A model generated the notes under the pieces. That model was not told the DNA's origin. It did no database searches and saw only the letters and a list, made by a program, of their open reading frames with translations. Both the position numbers and the translations under genes were made by a program. This document shows, in pieces, positions 1 to 6,652 of a stretch of 8,338 bases of DNA. Positions within the stretch are counted from its first letter, which is position 1; each line of letters begins with the position of its first letter. Source of the stretch: CAYZXK01 sp964482395. Lineage in GTDB: Bacteria; Planctomycetota; Phycisphaerae; UBA1845; Fen-1342. The stretch is from the NCBI GenBank assembly GCA_964482395.1, contig CAYZXK010000185.1, forward strand, positions 1 through 8,338, written 5' to 3'.

Positions 1-1
1 C

Positions 2-310
2 GGCCGCAGCTACGGGCTGCACGTCGCCAAGCTGGCCGGCGTCTGCCAGCCGGTGCTCGAGCGGGCCAATGCCGTGCTCAATGAGCTGGAGAAAACTTTC
101 TCTCGCCAGTCGCAGCGGCCGGTCTTGGCTGCGGTCCAACGCCGACGGCTGCGCCAGTTGCGGCTCTTCGAGGAACCGGAGGAGGCCATCGTGCGACAAC
201 TCCGCGAGCTGGAACCTGACCAGTGCGACCCGGCCACCGCCCTCACTCTGATTAAGTCCTGGCGACGGGCTCTGGGACTCGACCAGCCACAGGGGGCCAG
301 CGGGACATGA
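2..310 (+). CDS. mutS: DNA mismatch repair protein MutS, C-terminal fragment
   Basis: This is the last 102 codons of MutS, the mismatch-recognition ATPase of methyl-directed-type repair; the 5' part lies outside the window. The first visible residues, GRSYGLHVAKLAG, are the conserved end of the MutS ATPase domain, where other MutS proteins have SYGIHVAKLAG. A helical stretch follows (VLERANAVLNELE), then a charged linker. The C-terminal oligomerisation motif comes last, with LRLFEEPEEAIVRQL and the DPATALTLIKSWRRAL end corresponding to the usual 'PleALn.L..Lk' ending. The frame is open from base 2 to the TGA at 308-310. That TGA overlaps the ATG at 307 of the next gene, so translation of the two is probably coupled. 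The family assignment is secure from the wording of both motifs; the ATP-binding and mismatch-binding parts cannot be judged here. Confidence 0.93.
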   Translation, partial: GRSYGLHVAKLAGVCQPVLERANAVLNELEKTFSRQSQRPVLAAVQRRRLRQLRLFEEPEEAIVRQLRELEPDQCDPATALTLIKSWRRALGLDQPQGASGT

Positions 311-1644
311 ATTGGCCGCAGCGACCGGCAGTCTGGCTGCCCATGAGCTTGCTGGCAACGGCAATTGTCGGCGGCGGCCTCCTGCTTACCCCCTATTGCA
401 CGCAGCTCTCCGTCCGCGACCGACGTGCCTACGGACTGCGCCCGGTTTGGCAAACCCAGTTCGACGCTCTCAGTGCCGCCTGTGGGGTTGGCCTGCTGAC
501 CTATGACTTGAACGAAGATTACACCCCCGCCGGTCGCTGGGTGCTGGCCTCCATCGGCCTGCTCGGCGCCATGCTGTATCTGGCCGCGGCCCGACAGGCG
601 GCGGCCCGCTGCTGGCCGCAAGCCACGGCCCACTGGCCCTCCACACGCCTCATCCTGCTGAGCTTCCTGGCGATGCAACTCCTGGCCGCGGCGGCGGTAA
701 TCATCGCCGAACGGGTCACCGACCCCAACCGTCCGATTCAGGACGCGGCCTGGAACGCAGTCGCTGCCTTCTCTTCCCTCGGCTGGCTGCGACGACCCGC
801 CGGCTCGACCTGGATCTACGCTATCGTCGCCTTGGTGTCCGCCTGCGGCTGGCCCGTCTGGCTTGGGTTCCTGCCGCGTCGTGCCGGCCTGCGGCCCACC
901 CTCACCCTGCTGGGCACCTATCTGGCCTTCCTGGCCCTCTGTGCCATTCTAATTGCAGCCTTGGAGACTCCCCGCGGCACCCCTCACGGTCCAGCCAGTC
1001 CGGACATCCGTCTGGCCGGGCAAAACCTACCGACTCGGCTCGCCCGAGCCTTCGTCCAGGTCGGCTGCGCCTCGGGCGGCGGCCTGCCCACCGAAGACCT
1101 GAAGGAGCGATCGGTGGGCGAGGGCACCAAGCTGGTGCTGGCCGCGGTGATACTTACCGGTGGTCTGGGCGGCTCCCCCGGCGGGGGCTTCAAATGGCCC
1201 TTCCTGCTGGCAATCCTTTTCGCCACAACCCGCTTACTGCGGGGCCGCCGCCAGCCGACCGTTAACACCGACCGCCGCCCGTCCCTCCAGCCCGCCGCCG
1301 CCACCCTCGGCTTGATCCTGGCCGCCGCACTGCTGGTAGCCCTGGGCCTGCTCCTGATCGAGGCTCATACCGGCTCGCCTTTCCAGTTTCCCCCCACCCT
1401 CGGAGATGCCATCCTGGAGGCCGCCTCCGCCACCGGCGGCGCCGGCCTGTCCACCGGCCTGACGGCAACTGTTACCAGCCCAAACCTCTCCAGGGGCATT
1501 CGCCAAGATGTCGATCTATACCAGTACGGTATGGCTTGGCTCATGGCCGCGATGCTGGTCGCGCGGGTCTTGCCGGTGGTGGTGTTGGCCCGCATGGCGG
1601 ATCGCGACGCAGCCGGTGCGCCCCCGGCCGCGGTGCCGATCTGA
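307..1644 (+). CDS. Divergent TrkH/KtrB-family cation transporter subunit
   Basis: This 445-residue integral membrane protein has many hydrophobic segments and the four-repeat layout of the Trk/Ktr/HKT potassium channel-like subunits. Four P-loop-like stretches can be read: FDALSAACGVGLLTYD (about 52-67), WNAVAAFSSLGW (around 150), FVQVGCASGGGLPTEDL (around 255), and AILEAASATGGAGLSTGL near the C-terminus. The third is followed by GGSPGGGFKW, a shortened version of the usual GGSPGSTAGGIKT. The last matches the family's 'SAfgTvGLStGlt', followed by a helix ending ARVLPVVVLAR, like 'GRiGplt'. A glycine is kept in each filter position, but the surrounding residues are far from TrkH consensus (no TVTGL, NAGF or TRTAGF). 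K+ selectivity is therefore uncertain; Na+ or another cation is possible. The ATG overlaps the mutS stop. No TrkA/KtrA-type regulatory subunit is in the window. The family call is by motif reading and topology. Confidence 0.75.
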   Translation: MNWPQRPAVWLPMSLLATAIVGGGLLLTPYCTQLSVRDRRAYGLRPVWQTQFDALSAACGVGLLTYDLNEDYTPAGRWVLASIGLLGAMLYLAAARQAAARCWPQATAHWPSTRLILLSFLAMQLLAAAAVIIAERVTDPNRPIQDAAWNAVAAFSSLGWLRRPAGSTWIYAIVALVSACGWPVWLGFLPRRAGLRPTLTLLGTYLAFLALCAILIAALETPRGTPHGPASPDIRLAGQNLPTRLARAFVQVGCASGGGLPTEDLKERSVGEGTKLVLAAVILTGGLGGSPGGGFKWPFLLAILFATTRLLRGRRQPTVNTDRRPSLQPAAATLGLILAAALLVALGLLLIEAHTGSPFQFPPTLGDAILEAASATGGAGLSTGLTATVTSPNLSRGIRQDVDLYQYGMAWLMAAMLVARVLPVVVLARMADRDAAGAPPAAVPI

Positions 1645-1681
1645 GAGGCCGCCCGCTCGCAGGCCAGGGTCCCCCTGCGCC

Positions 1682-1687
1682 AGGAGA
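1682..1687 (+). promoter_or_regulatory. Ribosome binding site setting the neuA start
   Basis: The sequence AGGAGA lies four bases before the GTG at 1692. It decides the start: the open frame extends upstream to 1536, but that part overlaps the end of the TrkH-like gene in another frame and does not resemble NeuA. The protein from the GTG begins directly with the nucleotide-binding motif. Confidence 0.8.
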
Positions 1688-1691
1688 CTAC

Positions 1692-2360
1692 GTGCCATCG
1701 GTAGTTGGCCTGATACCCGCCCGCGCCGGATCACGCCGTCTGCCCGGCAAGAATCTGGCCACACTGGATGGCCGGCCGTTGCTGGCTTACACCTGTCAGG
1801 CCGCGACCGCGGCCGGCGTGCTCACCGCAGTCTACGTCAACACCGACAGCCCTGAAATCGCGGCCGTGGCCGAGCAAAACGGCGTGCCCTGCCCGGTTCT
1901 GCGCCCCGACCACCTTGCCACCGACCAAACCCCCACCCGGCTGGCCAACCTCTTCCTCATGGACTTCCTGGCCCAGCGGGGCGAACGATATGAGGCCGTG
2001 ATGGTCCTTCAGCCTACTTCCCCTCTCCGTAGCCCGGAGGACATCCAGGCTGCCTGGCGGCTGTTTGAAGAGCATGCCCCCTGCCAGGTAGTGTCCGTAT
2101 CCCCCCTGGTCCCCGAGTCCTGGGCCGGCCGGATCGGCCGCGACGGCGGCTTCGAATGCATTTGCGGCGATCAGATGCTGTATCGTCTCAACGGGGCGAT
2201 CTACGTACACCGCTGGGACGACTACTATCACGATCTGCCCCCCCGGAAGATCATCGCGTACCTCATGCCTGCCTGGCGGGGCCTGGACATCGACACCTGG
2301 GATGACCTCGACTACGCCGCCTTCCTGCTTCGCCGCCGCCACCCGGTGTTGCAGCCATGA
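1692..2360 (+). CDS. neuA: CMP-sialic acid (N-acylneuraminate) cytidylyltransferase
   Basis: This cytoplasmic 222-residue enzyme of the NeuA/KpsF-type cytidylyltransferase family activates a nonulosonic acid with CTP to give the CMP-sugar donor. The N-terminal CTP-binding motif is clear at residues 7-22 (LIPARAGSRRLPGKNL). Further hallmarks are VNTDSPEIA (49-57), RPDHLATD (71-78), VLQPTSPLRSPEDI (105-118) and LNGAIYV (166-172). DIDTWDDL is at 199-206; its aspartates D199 and D201 match the metal-binding pair of the family. The length is typical for the catalytic domain alone. The start is GTG, chosen from the AGGAGA ribosome binding site and because the family motif starts at once. The TGA overlaps the ATG of neuB (ATGA). 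The exact sugar (Neu5Ac, legionaminic or another nine-carbon acid) cannot be told from motifs; a CMP-Kdo synthetase is less likely because neuB and neuC adjoin it. Confidence 0.92.
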   Translation: MPSVVGLIPARAGSRRLPGKNLATLDGRPLLAYTCQAATAAGVLTAVYVNTDSPEIAAVAEQNGVPCPVLRPDHLATDQTPTRLANLFLMDFLAQRGERYEAVMVLQPTSPLRSPEDIQAAWRLFEEHAPCQVVSVSPLVPESWAGRIGRDGGFECICGDQMLYRLNGAIYVHRWDDYYHDLPPRKIIAYLMPAWRGLDIDTWDDLDYAAFLLRRRHPVLQP

Positions 2361-3430
2361 ACCCCTCTGAGCCTGTCGCCCCGGACCGGATCGTGCGAGT
2401 GGGTCACCGCGAGGTCGGCGAGGGCCGGCCGGTGCTGATCATCGCCGAAGCCGGCGTCAACCACGACGGCTCGGTCCAGAAGGCCCTGCAACTGGTGGAC
2501 GTGGCGGCCGACGCCGGGGCCGATCTGGTCAAGTTCCAGATGTTCCAGGCCGCCGATCTGGCCACCACCCACGCCCCAACTGCGGCTTACCAGAAACCCG
2601 CCGCCGGCGACTCCCAACGCCAGATGCTGCGCAAGCTGGAACTTTCCGAAACCGACTTCGAACGAATCGCGGCTCACTGTCACCAGCGGTCGATCGGCTT
2701 CCTGGCTACGCCGTTCGGAATCACCGACGTGGACCGGCTGGTTCGGCTGGGCGTGCCCGCCATCAAGATCGCTTCGTCAGACTTGAATAATCCGCTCCTG
2801 CTGCGTCGGGCGGCCGACACCCGGCTGCCGCTGATCCTCTCTACCGGAGCCTCCACCGGGGATGAAATCGCCGCCACGGTGCGGCGGCTGCGCTCCTGGA
2901 ACGCCGACCAGCGCCTCATCCTGCTGCACTGCGTCAGCGGCTATCCTACGCCCCTGGAAGCCGCCAACCTGCGGGCCATCGCCGCCCTGCGAAGAACCTA
3001 CCACCTGCCGTGCGGCTTCAGCGACCATACCCAGGCCACGGAAATCGCCGGCTGGGCGGTCGCGGCCGGCGCCTGCGTCCTCGAAAAACACTTTACCCTG
3101 GACCGCGCCGCTCGCGGACCCGACCACGCCATGTCGCTGGACCCCCACCAGTTGAAAGCCTACATCGCGACCGCACGCGCCGCCGAGCGAGCCCTGGGCA
3201 CCGGCCAGCTTGGGTTCCAGCCGGTCGAAGCCGAGACCCGTCGCCTGGCCCGCAGAAGCGTCGTCGCCGCCCAGTTCATCCCCGCCGGTGCGATCCTCAC
3301 CCGCCAGCTCCTCACCGTGAAGCGTCCCGGCGGCGGCATCCCGCCCGACCAGCTCGACGCTCTGGTCGGCCGACGGGCCGCCACCGACATCTACCCCGAC
3401 ACGGTCCTGGCCTGGGAGCATGTCCGGTGA
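2357..3430 (+). CDS. neuB: N-acetylneuraminate (sialic acid) synthase
   Basis: This 357-residue enzyme condenses ManNAc (or a related six-carbon amino sugar) with phosphoenolpyruvate to give a nine-carbon nonulosonic acid. The N-terminal TIM barrel carries IAEAGVNHDGS (29-39), VKFQMF (58-63), FLATPF (115-120), HCVSGYPTP (191-199), GFSDHT (220-225) and EKHFT (243-247). His224 and His245 have the same 21-residue spacing as the two Mn-binding histidines of characterised NeuB. GPDHAMSLDP (254-263) is also typical. The last 60 or so residues form the antifreeze-like SAF domain, with RRSVVAAQFIPAGAILT and the KRPGGGIPP stretch that reaches the active site of the partner subunit. The gene overlaps neuA by ATGA at its start and neuC by GTGA at its end, which implies translational coupling. 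All key residues I can place are present, so it should be active. The precise substrate is inferred only from the neighbouring epimerase. Confidence 0.95.
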   Translation: MNPSEPVAPDRIVRVGHREVGEGRPVLIIAEAGVNHDGSVQKALQLVDVAADAGADLVKFQMFQAADLATTHAPTAAYQKPAAGDSQRQMLRKLELSETDFERIAAHCHQRSIGFLATPFGITDVDRLVRLGVPAIKIASSDLNNPLLLRRAADTRLPLILSTGASTGDEIAATVRRLRSWNADQRLILLHCVSGYPTPLEAANLRAIAALRRTYHLPCGFSDHTQATEIAGWAVAAGACVLEKHFTLDRAARGPDHAMSLDPHQLKAYIATARAAERALGTGQLGFQPVEAETRRLARRSVVAAQFIPAGAILTRQLLTVKRPGGGIPPDQLDALVGRRAATDIYPDTVLAWEHVR

Positions 3431-4605
3431 ACGTCCGCCGCAAACGTAGAATCGCGGTCATCACCGGCACGCGGGCCGAGTACGGCCTGCTGGTTTCCAC
3501 CATGCGGGCCATCCGTGCCAACCCGCGCCTGGAGCTGCAACTGGTTGTAACCGGCATGCACCTGCTGCGGAAATTCGGCCACACCGTAGATGACATCATC
3601 GCCGACGGCTGGCGGGTGGACGCTCGCGTCCCAATGCAAAGTGGCTCAGACCGGCCGCTGGATCAGGCCACTGGGCTGGCACGCGGGGTAGCCGGCATCG
3701 CCCGGTTTCTGCACGCGGCCCACAGCGACGTGGTGGTGGTCTTAGGCGACCGGATCGAGGCCCTGGCCGGGGCCCTGGCCGCGGTGACCACCGGTCGGTG
3801 GCTGGCGCACATCCATGGCGGAGACGTCGCCCCCGGTGACTTCGACGATTCGCTGCGGCACGCGATCACCAAGCTGGCCCATGTTCATTTCGCAGCTACG
3901 TCCGATGCGGCCCGTCGAATTGTGCGAATGGGTGAAGACCCGGCCCGCGTGCACGTGGTCGGCGCCCCGGGTCTGGATCGACTCCGGGAGCTGATGGACC
4001 GGACCGCACGCCGCGGCAGCCCGCGATCTGCCCTACGCTGCCTGCCCTTCGAGCCGGCAGAACCCTATGCCCTGATCCTCTACCACGCCTGGGGACGCCC
4101 CTCGGCCGTCGAAGAACGAACCATGAGCGCCATCCTCACGGCCTGCCAGTCCGCCGGCCTGGCGCGCATTATCCTCTATCCGAATACCGACCGCGGTCAC
4201 ACTGGAGTCCTGCGCGCCATCGACCGGCATCGCCGCCGCAGCCGGCCCGGTCAGGTCCGAGTATTCCGCTCGCTCCCACGCGACCAGTACCTGCAACTGC
4301 TGATCGCCGCCCGCCTCCTGGTCGGCAATTCCTCCAGCGGCATCATCGAGGCTCCACTGGCCGGCACACCGTCGGTCAATGTCGGCGGCCGTCAAGCCGG
4401 CCGACTGGTCGCTGGCCCATCGGTCATTCAAACCCCGGAGAGCCCCACCGCTATTCGGAAGGCGATTCGCGCGGCACTGCGGATGCCCGTCAAAGCCGGC
4501 CGCAAAACCGTCTATGGCGATGGCTTCGCCGGGCGGCGGATCGCCGCCCTGCTCGACCGCCTCCCCATGAGCTGCCCCCCAGCTCCCAAGACGATCACCT
4601 ACTGA
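3427..4605 (+). CDS. neuC: UDP-N-acetylglucosamine 2-epimerase (hydrolysing)
   Basis: This 392-residue enzyme has the GT-B fold of the WecB/NeuC family. It converts UDP-GlcNAc (or, in LegG-type relatives, a bacillosamine nucleotide) to the free 2-epimer and UDP, the first step toward sialic acid. Visible motifs are ITGTRAEYGLL (12-22), VVVLGDRIEALA (103-114), HIHGGD (128-133), DDSLRHAITKLAHVHF (140-155) and VGNSSSGIIEAPLAGTPSVN (299-318), then GGRQAGR. The DDSLRHAITK and NSSSGIIE wording separates it from non-hydrolysing WecB. Where many NeuC proteins have HIHGGE, this one has GGD. The GTG start at 3427 overlaps the neuB TGA. The frame is open back to 3010, but that upstream part is antiphase to conserved neuB and is rejected. 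No alternative role fits better; Neu5Ac versus legionaminic-type substrate stays open. Confidence 0.92.
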   Translation: MNVRRKRRIAVITGTRAEYGLLVSTMRAIRANPRLELQLVVTGMHLLRKFGHTVDDIIADGWRVDARVPMQSGSDRPLDQATGLARGVAGIARFLHAAHSDVVVVLGDRIEALAGALAAVTTGRWLAHIHGGDVAPGDFDDSLRHAITKLAHVHFAATSDAARRIVRMGEDPARVHVVGAPGLDRLRELMDRTARRGSPRSALRCLPFEPAEPYALILYHAWGRPSAVEERTMSAILTACQSAGLARIILYPNTDRGHTGVLRAIDRHRRRSRPGQVRVFRSLPRDQYLQLLIAARLLVGNSSSGIIEAPLAGTPSVNVGGRQAGRLVAGPSVIQTPESPTAIRKAIRAALRMPVKAGRKTVYGDGFAGRRIAALLDRLPMSCPPAPKTITY

Positions 4606-4720
4606 CGCCCAGGCCGAACGCACCGCCCGCGGCCGAGCCCCACTCTCGCCCTCCGATCCCGATTCCGGTCGCCCGCCTTGATGTTCGACCCGACCGCGCG
4701 GTAGAAGTCGATCGGCCAGT

Positions 4721-5752
4721 ATGGACCCCTTTGTCGCCAGACACTTGCAGGGCGTCTCGCGCACCTACGCGATCCTGGTGCCGATGCTGCCGGATCGGTT
4801 AGCCGACGCAGTCGGACTGGCCTACCTGGTGATGCGGATCGTGGACACGCTGGAGGACGATCCGCGGCTTTCCGTCGAGCAACGGTTGCACTACTTCGCA
4901 TTACTGGAAGCGGCCCTCGACTCCGACGGCGGAGCCGCCGCCCGCCTCGCCGGGCCGCTAGGCGATACCCGCCCCGAGCAGCAGCTCATGCAGCAGACCC
5001 CGGAGGTCTTACTCAAACTTGCGGCTCTCGACCCGGGATATCGGGAGCCGATCTGCGCCGCCGCCCGTTCGATGATGGCCGGCATCCGCCGACTGATCGC
5101 CCGCAGCCGGCAGCGCGACCTGCCCTATCCGGCCATCCGCGATTCCGGCGAGTTGCGAGAATACTGTTACTACGTGGCCGGAGTGGTCGGCGAAATGCTC
5201 TGCGCCGTGATGGCGCATTTCCTCAGCTCCCCCGCCCTGAATCGGCTTCGTGACCTGGCAGTGGAGCTGGGCGTCGGGCTGCAACTGGTCAACATCCTCA
5301 AGGACGCGGCACGCGATCGCCAGCGGGGCCGACGCTACCTGCCGCTGACCGACGACGGCCAGTCGACTCACGCCCAGGTCTACCAGGCAGCCCTGGCCCA
5401 GGCCCGCCAAAGCCTCCAACGCGGAATCGACTTCGTCCTGGCCCTCCCCCCGACCGCCAGAGAACTCCGCTCCTTCTGCGGACTGCCCATTGCCTGGGGC
5501 GCCATGACCCTGACCCGGGCCCAGCGCGGCCCGGGCGCAGCCCAGGCCCCCGCCAGTCACATCTCGCCGGGGACGCAACAAGCCGCCGCCTGCCAAACCA
5601 AGGTGGCCGAACCCAAAATCACCCGTCGGGCCCTGCAAGCTGCCATTCGGCGGTTCGATCGGCTGGTCACTGACGACCAGGCTCTACGCCGGTGGCTGCT
5701 GCGACTCCTGCGGTCGGACGCCGAGTGCGGGGTCCCGGCTACGCCACAATGA
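4721..5752 (+). CDS. Squalene/phytoene synthase family protein (squalene synthase-like)
   Basis: This 343-residue member of the trans head-to-head prenyl synthases would join two prenyl diphosphates (farnesyl to squalene, or geranylgeranyl to phytoene). The N-terminus has GVSRTYAILVPMLP (11-24), followed by the first Asp-rich motif DTLEDD (42-47) after AYLVMRI. YCYYVAGVVG is at 148-157. LQLVNILKDAARD contains the second motif, D195-x3-D199, and is followed by RGRRYLP. The DTLEDD and YCYYVAGVVG wording, with LQLVNILKD, is closer to the SQS side than to typical CrtB or HpnC/HpnD, but I cannot decide the product. There is no C-terminal membrane anchor. A low-complexity Ala/Gln-rich stretch (about residues 268-292) precedes the last helices. 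The gene follows neuC after 115 bases in which I see no clear promoter or terminator, and its ATG lacks a good ribosome binding site. No squalene oxidase, cyclase or carotenoid gene is in the window. Confidence 0.85.
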   Translation: MDPFVARHLQGVSRTYAILVPMLPDRLADAVGLAYLVMRIVDTLEDDPRLSVEQRLHYFALLEAALDSDGGAAARLAGPLGDTRPEQQLMQQTPEVLLKLAALDPGYREPICAAARSMMAGIRRLIARSRQRDLPYPAIRDSGELREYCYYVAGVVGEMLCAVMAHFLSSPALNRLRDLAVELGVGLQLVNILKDAARDRQRGRRYLPLTDDGQSTHAQVYQAALAQARQSLQRGIDFVLALPPTARELRSFCGLPIAWGAMTLTRAQRGPGAAQAPASHISPGTQQAAACQTKVAEPKITRRALQAAIRRFDRLVTDDQALRRWLLRLLRSDAECGVPATPQ

Positions 5753-5953
5753 GTGCCCCGCGACCGGGTCGTCGGGTTTGCCGACATTAACCCGTTCGTG
5801 CTGGTAATGACCAACCCCGCCGCCTATCTCCAGAGCTATCCCGATTGCCGCATCGAGCTGGCCGACATCAACGGCGACGGCCAGGTCGGCTTCCCTGACA
5901 TTAACGCCTTTGTCGCCCTGCTGCTGGAGTCGGGTCCCGAAGTCGGCCGGTAA
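5753..5953 (+). pseudogene. Dockerin/EF-hand-like C-terminal fragment
   Basis: A 66-codon frame starts with GTG immediately after the TGA of the preceding gene, in the same frame, and ends with TAA. It holds GFADINPFV (8-16), a linker ending SYPDC, and a full EF-hand-type loop, DINGDGQVGFPD (38-49), with the D-x-N-x-D-G...D calcium-binding spacing, followed by INAFVALLLESG. This two-repeat wording is typical of the C-terminal ends of large exported planctomycete proteins. There it normally follows a complete first loop of the type GDxNCDG; here only DRVVGFAD remains. There is no signal peptide, no recognisable export domain and no ribosome binding site outside the upstream gene. I read it as the tail of a lost gene fused at a recombination junction. 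Alternatives are a tiny coupled orphan protein, or a C-terminal extension of the prenyl synthase by TGA readthrough. Confidence 0.6.
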
Positions 5954-5970
5954 TCGTCGGCCCCCGATCC

Positions 5971-6050
5971 AAAAAAAACGACTGCCTCCGCGTCGCACCC
6001 GGCTCCTGACGCTTGCAGGCTGGCGGCGACGCGGAGCTAGCCGCTTTTTT
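5971..6050. terminator. Bidirectional intrinsic terminator between convergent genes
   Basis: A perfect 11-base inverted repeat, CTCCGCGTCGC (5986-5996) and GCGACGCGGAG (6026-6036), encloses a 29-base loop. The loop has its own small CCTG/CAGG stem (6005-6008 with 6016-6019). A run of eight A lies on the left at 5971-5978, and a run of six T on the right at 6045-6050. Read on the + strand, the hairpin plus T6 would end the transcript of the prenyl synthase region. Read on the - strand, the hairpin followed by T8 would end the sHSP operon. The T-runs begin 7-9 bases after the perfect stem, but the A and T tracts can themselves pair and lengthen it. Confidence 0.75.
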
Positions 6051-6068
6051 CGGCCGCCGGTCAGCCGG

Positions 6069-6106
6069 GCCGGCCCGAGGCCAGTGGCCTCATCCACCGG
6101 GCCGGC
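6069..6106. repeat. GC-rich inverted repeat beyond the sHSP stop codon
   Basis: GCCGGCCCG (6069-6077) pairs with CGGGCCGGC (6098-6106). Inside is a second perfect inverted repeat, GAGGCC (6077-6082) with GGCCTC (6086-6091) around AGT. It lies just 3' of the TGA of the last sHSP gene on the - strand and has no T-run, so it is not a standard terminator by itself. It may stabilise the 3' end of the transcript ahead of the real terminator. Confidence 0.5.
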
Positions 6107-6115
6107 TCGGCCCAG

Positions 6116-6598
6116 TCACGCATTGCGGACCGGAATCCGCTTGGGTTTGGCCTCCTGACGCTTGGCGATCTCGATCGTCAGCACCCCGTCCTTATAGCGG
6201 GCCTCGACCCGGTCGGGGTCGATCGTGCTCGGCAACTGCACGGTGCGCTGGAAGCACCCGTATTGACGTTCGACGAAGTGGTAGTCCTTCCGCTTGTCTT
6301 CTTTCTGCTGCTTCTTCTCCCCGCGCACCGTCAGCGAGTTCCCGGTCACATCGATCGCCACGTCCTTGGGATCCACCCCGGGCAACTCCACAGTGACGGT
6401 GATCGCGTTTTCCGACTCGGCCAGGTCCATCCGGGGAGTGGCCAGCCCCGTGGCGGGGAACTCCGGCCAGCCCCACGGATCACGGAAGAACCGCTCGAAC
6501 AGGCTATCCATCTCGCTGCGCAGCCGGGCCAGGCTGGTCTCCGCCCGGTTGGCAGCCGATTGGCCGGGCCGTTTCTGTCTCCACGGAACCAGACTCAT
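6116..6598 (-). CDS. Small heat shock protein, Hsp20/alpha-crystallin family (third gene of operon)
   Basis: This 160-residue ATP-independent holdase chaperone would bind unfolding proteins in the cytoplasm. The N-terminal arm has an amphipathic stretch, MDSLFERFFRDPWGWPEF. The alpha-crystallin domain runs from about 54 to 150: ITVTVELPGVDPKDVAIDV, SLTVRGEKK, a Lys/Gln-rich loop, YHFVERQYGCFQRTVQLP and YKDGVLTIEIAK. The C-terminal tail carries IPV, the I-x-I/V motif that docks between dimers. The YH..ERQYG.F.R..QLP wording is that of classic bacterial class A sHSPs. The ATG is preceded by a near-ideal ribosome binding site, AAAGGAGGTG (complement of 6603-6612), four bases away. It is the last of three tandem sHSP genes, 100 bases after the previous one, and may also be translated from an independent leader. 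Confidence 0.95.
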   Translation of the reverse strand: MSLVPWRQKRPGQSAANRAETSLARLRSEMDSLFERFFRDPWGWPEFPATGLATPRMDLAESENAITVTVELPGVDPKDVAIDVTGNSLTVRGEKKQQKEDKRKDYHFVERQYGCFQRTVQLPSTIDPDRVEARYKDGVLTIEIAKRQEAKPKRIPVRNA

Positions 6599-6652
6599 CG
6601 AACACCTCCTTTCCTCGCATATTCCGCGGGCAACACGCGGCCGCTGGACGCT

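Noticed and set aside
1731..2342. - strand open frame (203 codons) opposite neuA
   Set aside because: Shadow frame; neuA carries all family motifs on the other strand.
2777..3421. - strand open frame (214 codons) opposite neuB
   Set aside because: Gly/Asp-rich shadow of conserved neuB sequence with no domain.
3010..3426. Upstream extension of the neuC frame
   Set aside because: It is an Arg/Pro-rich antiphase reading of neuB; the GTG at 3427 overlaps the neuB stop and the protein then starts with its first conserved motif.
4033..4764. Long - strand open frame (243 codons) opposite neuC
   Set aside because: It lies antisense to conserved neuC motifs, has no recognisable domain and is a product of GC-rich codon bias.
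5009..5638. - strand open frame (209 codons) opposite the prenyl synthase
   Set aside because: Shadow frame covering the conserved Asp-rich motif and YCYYVAG region of the real gene.
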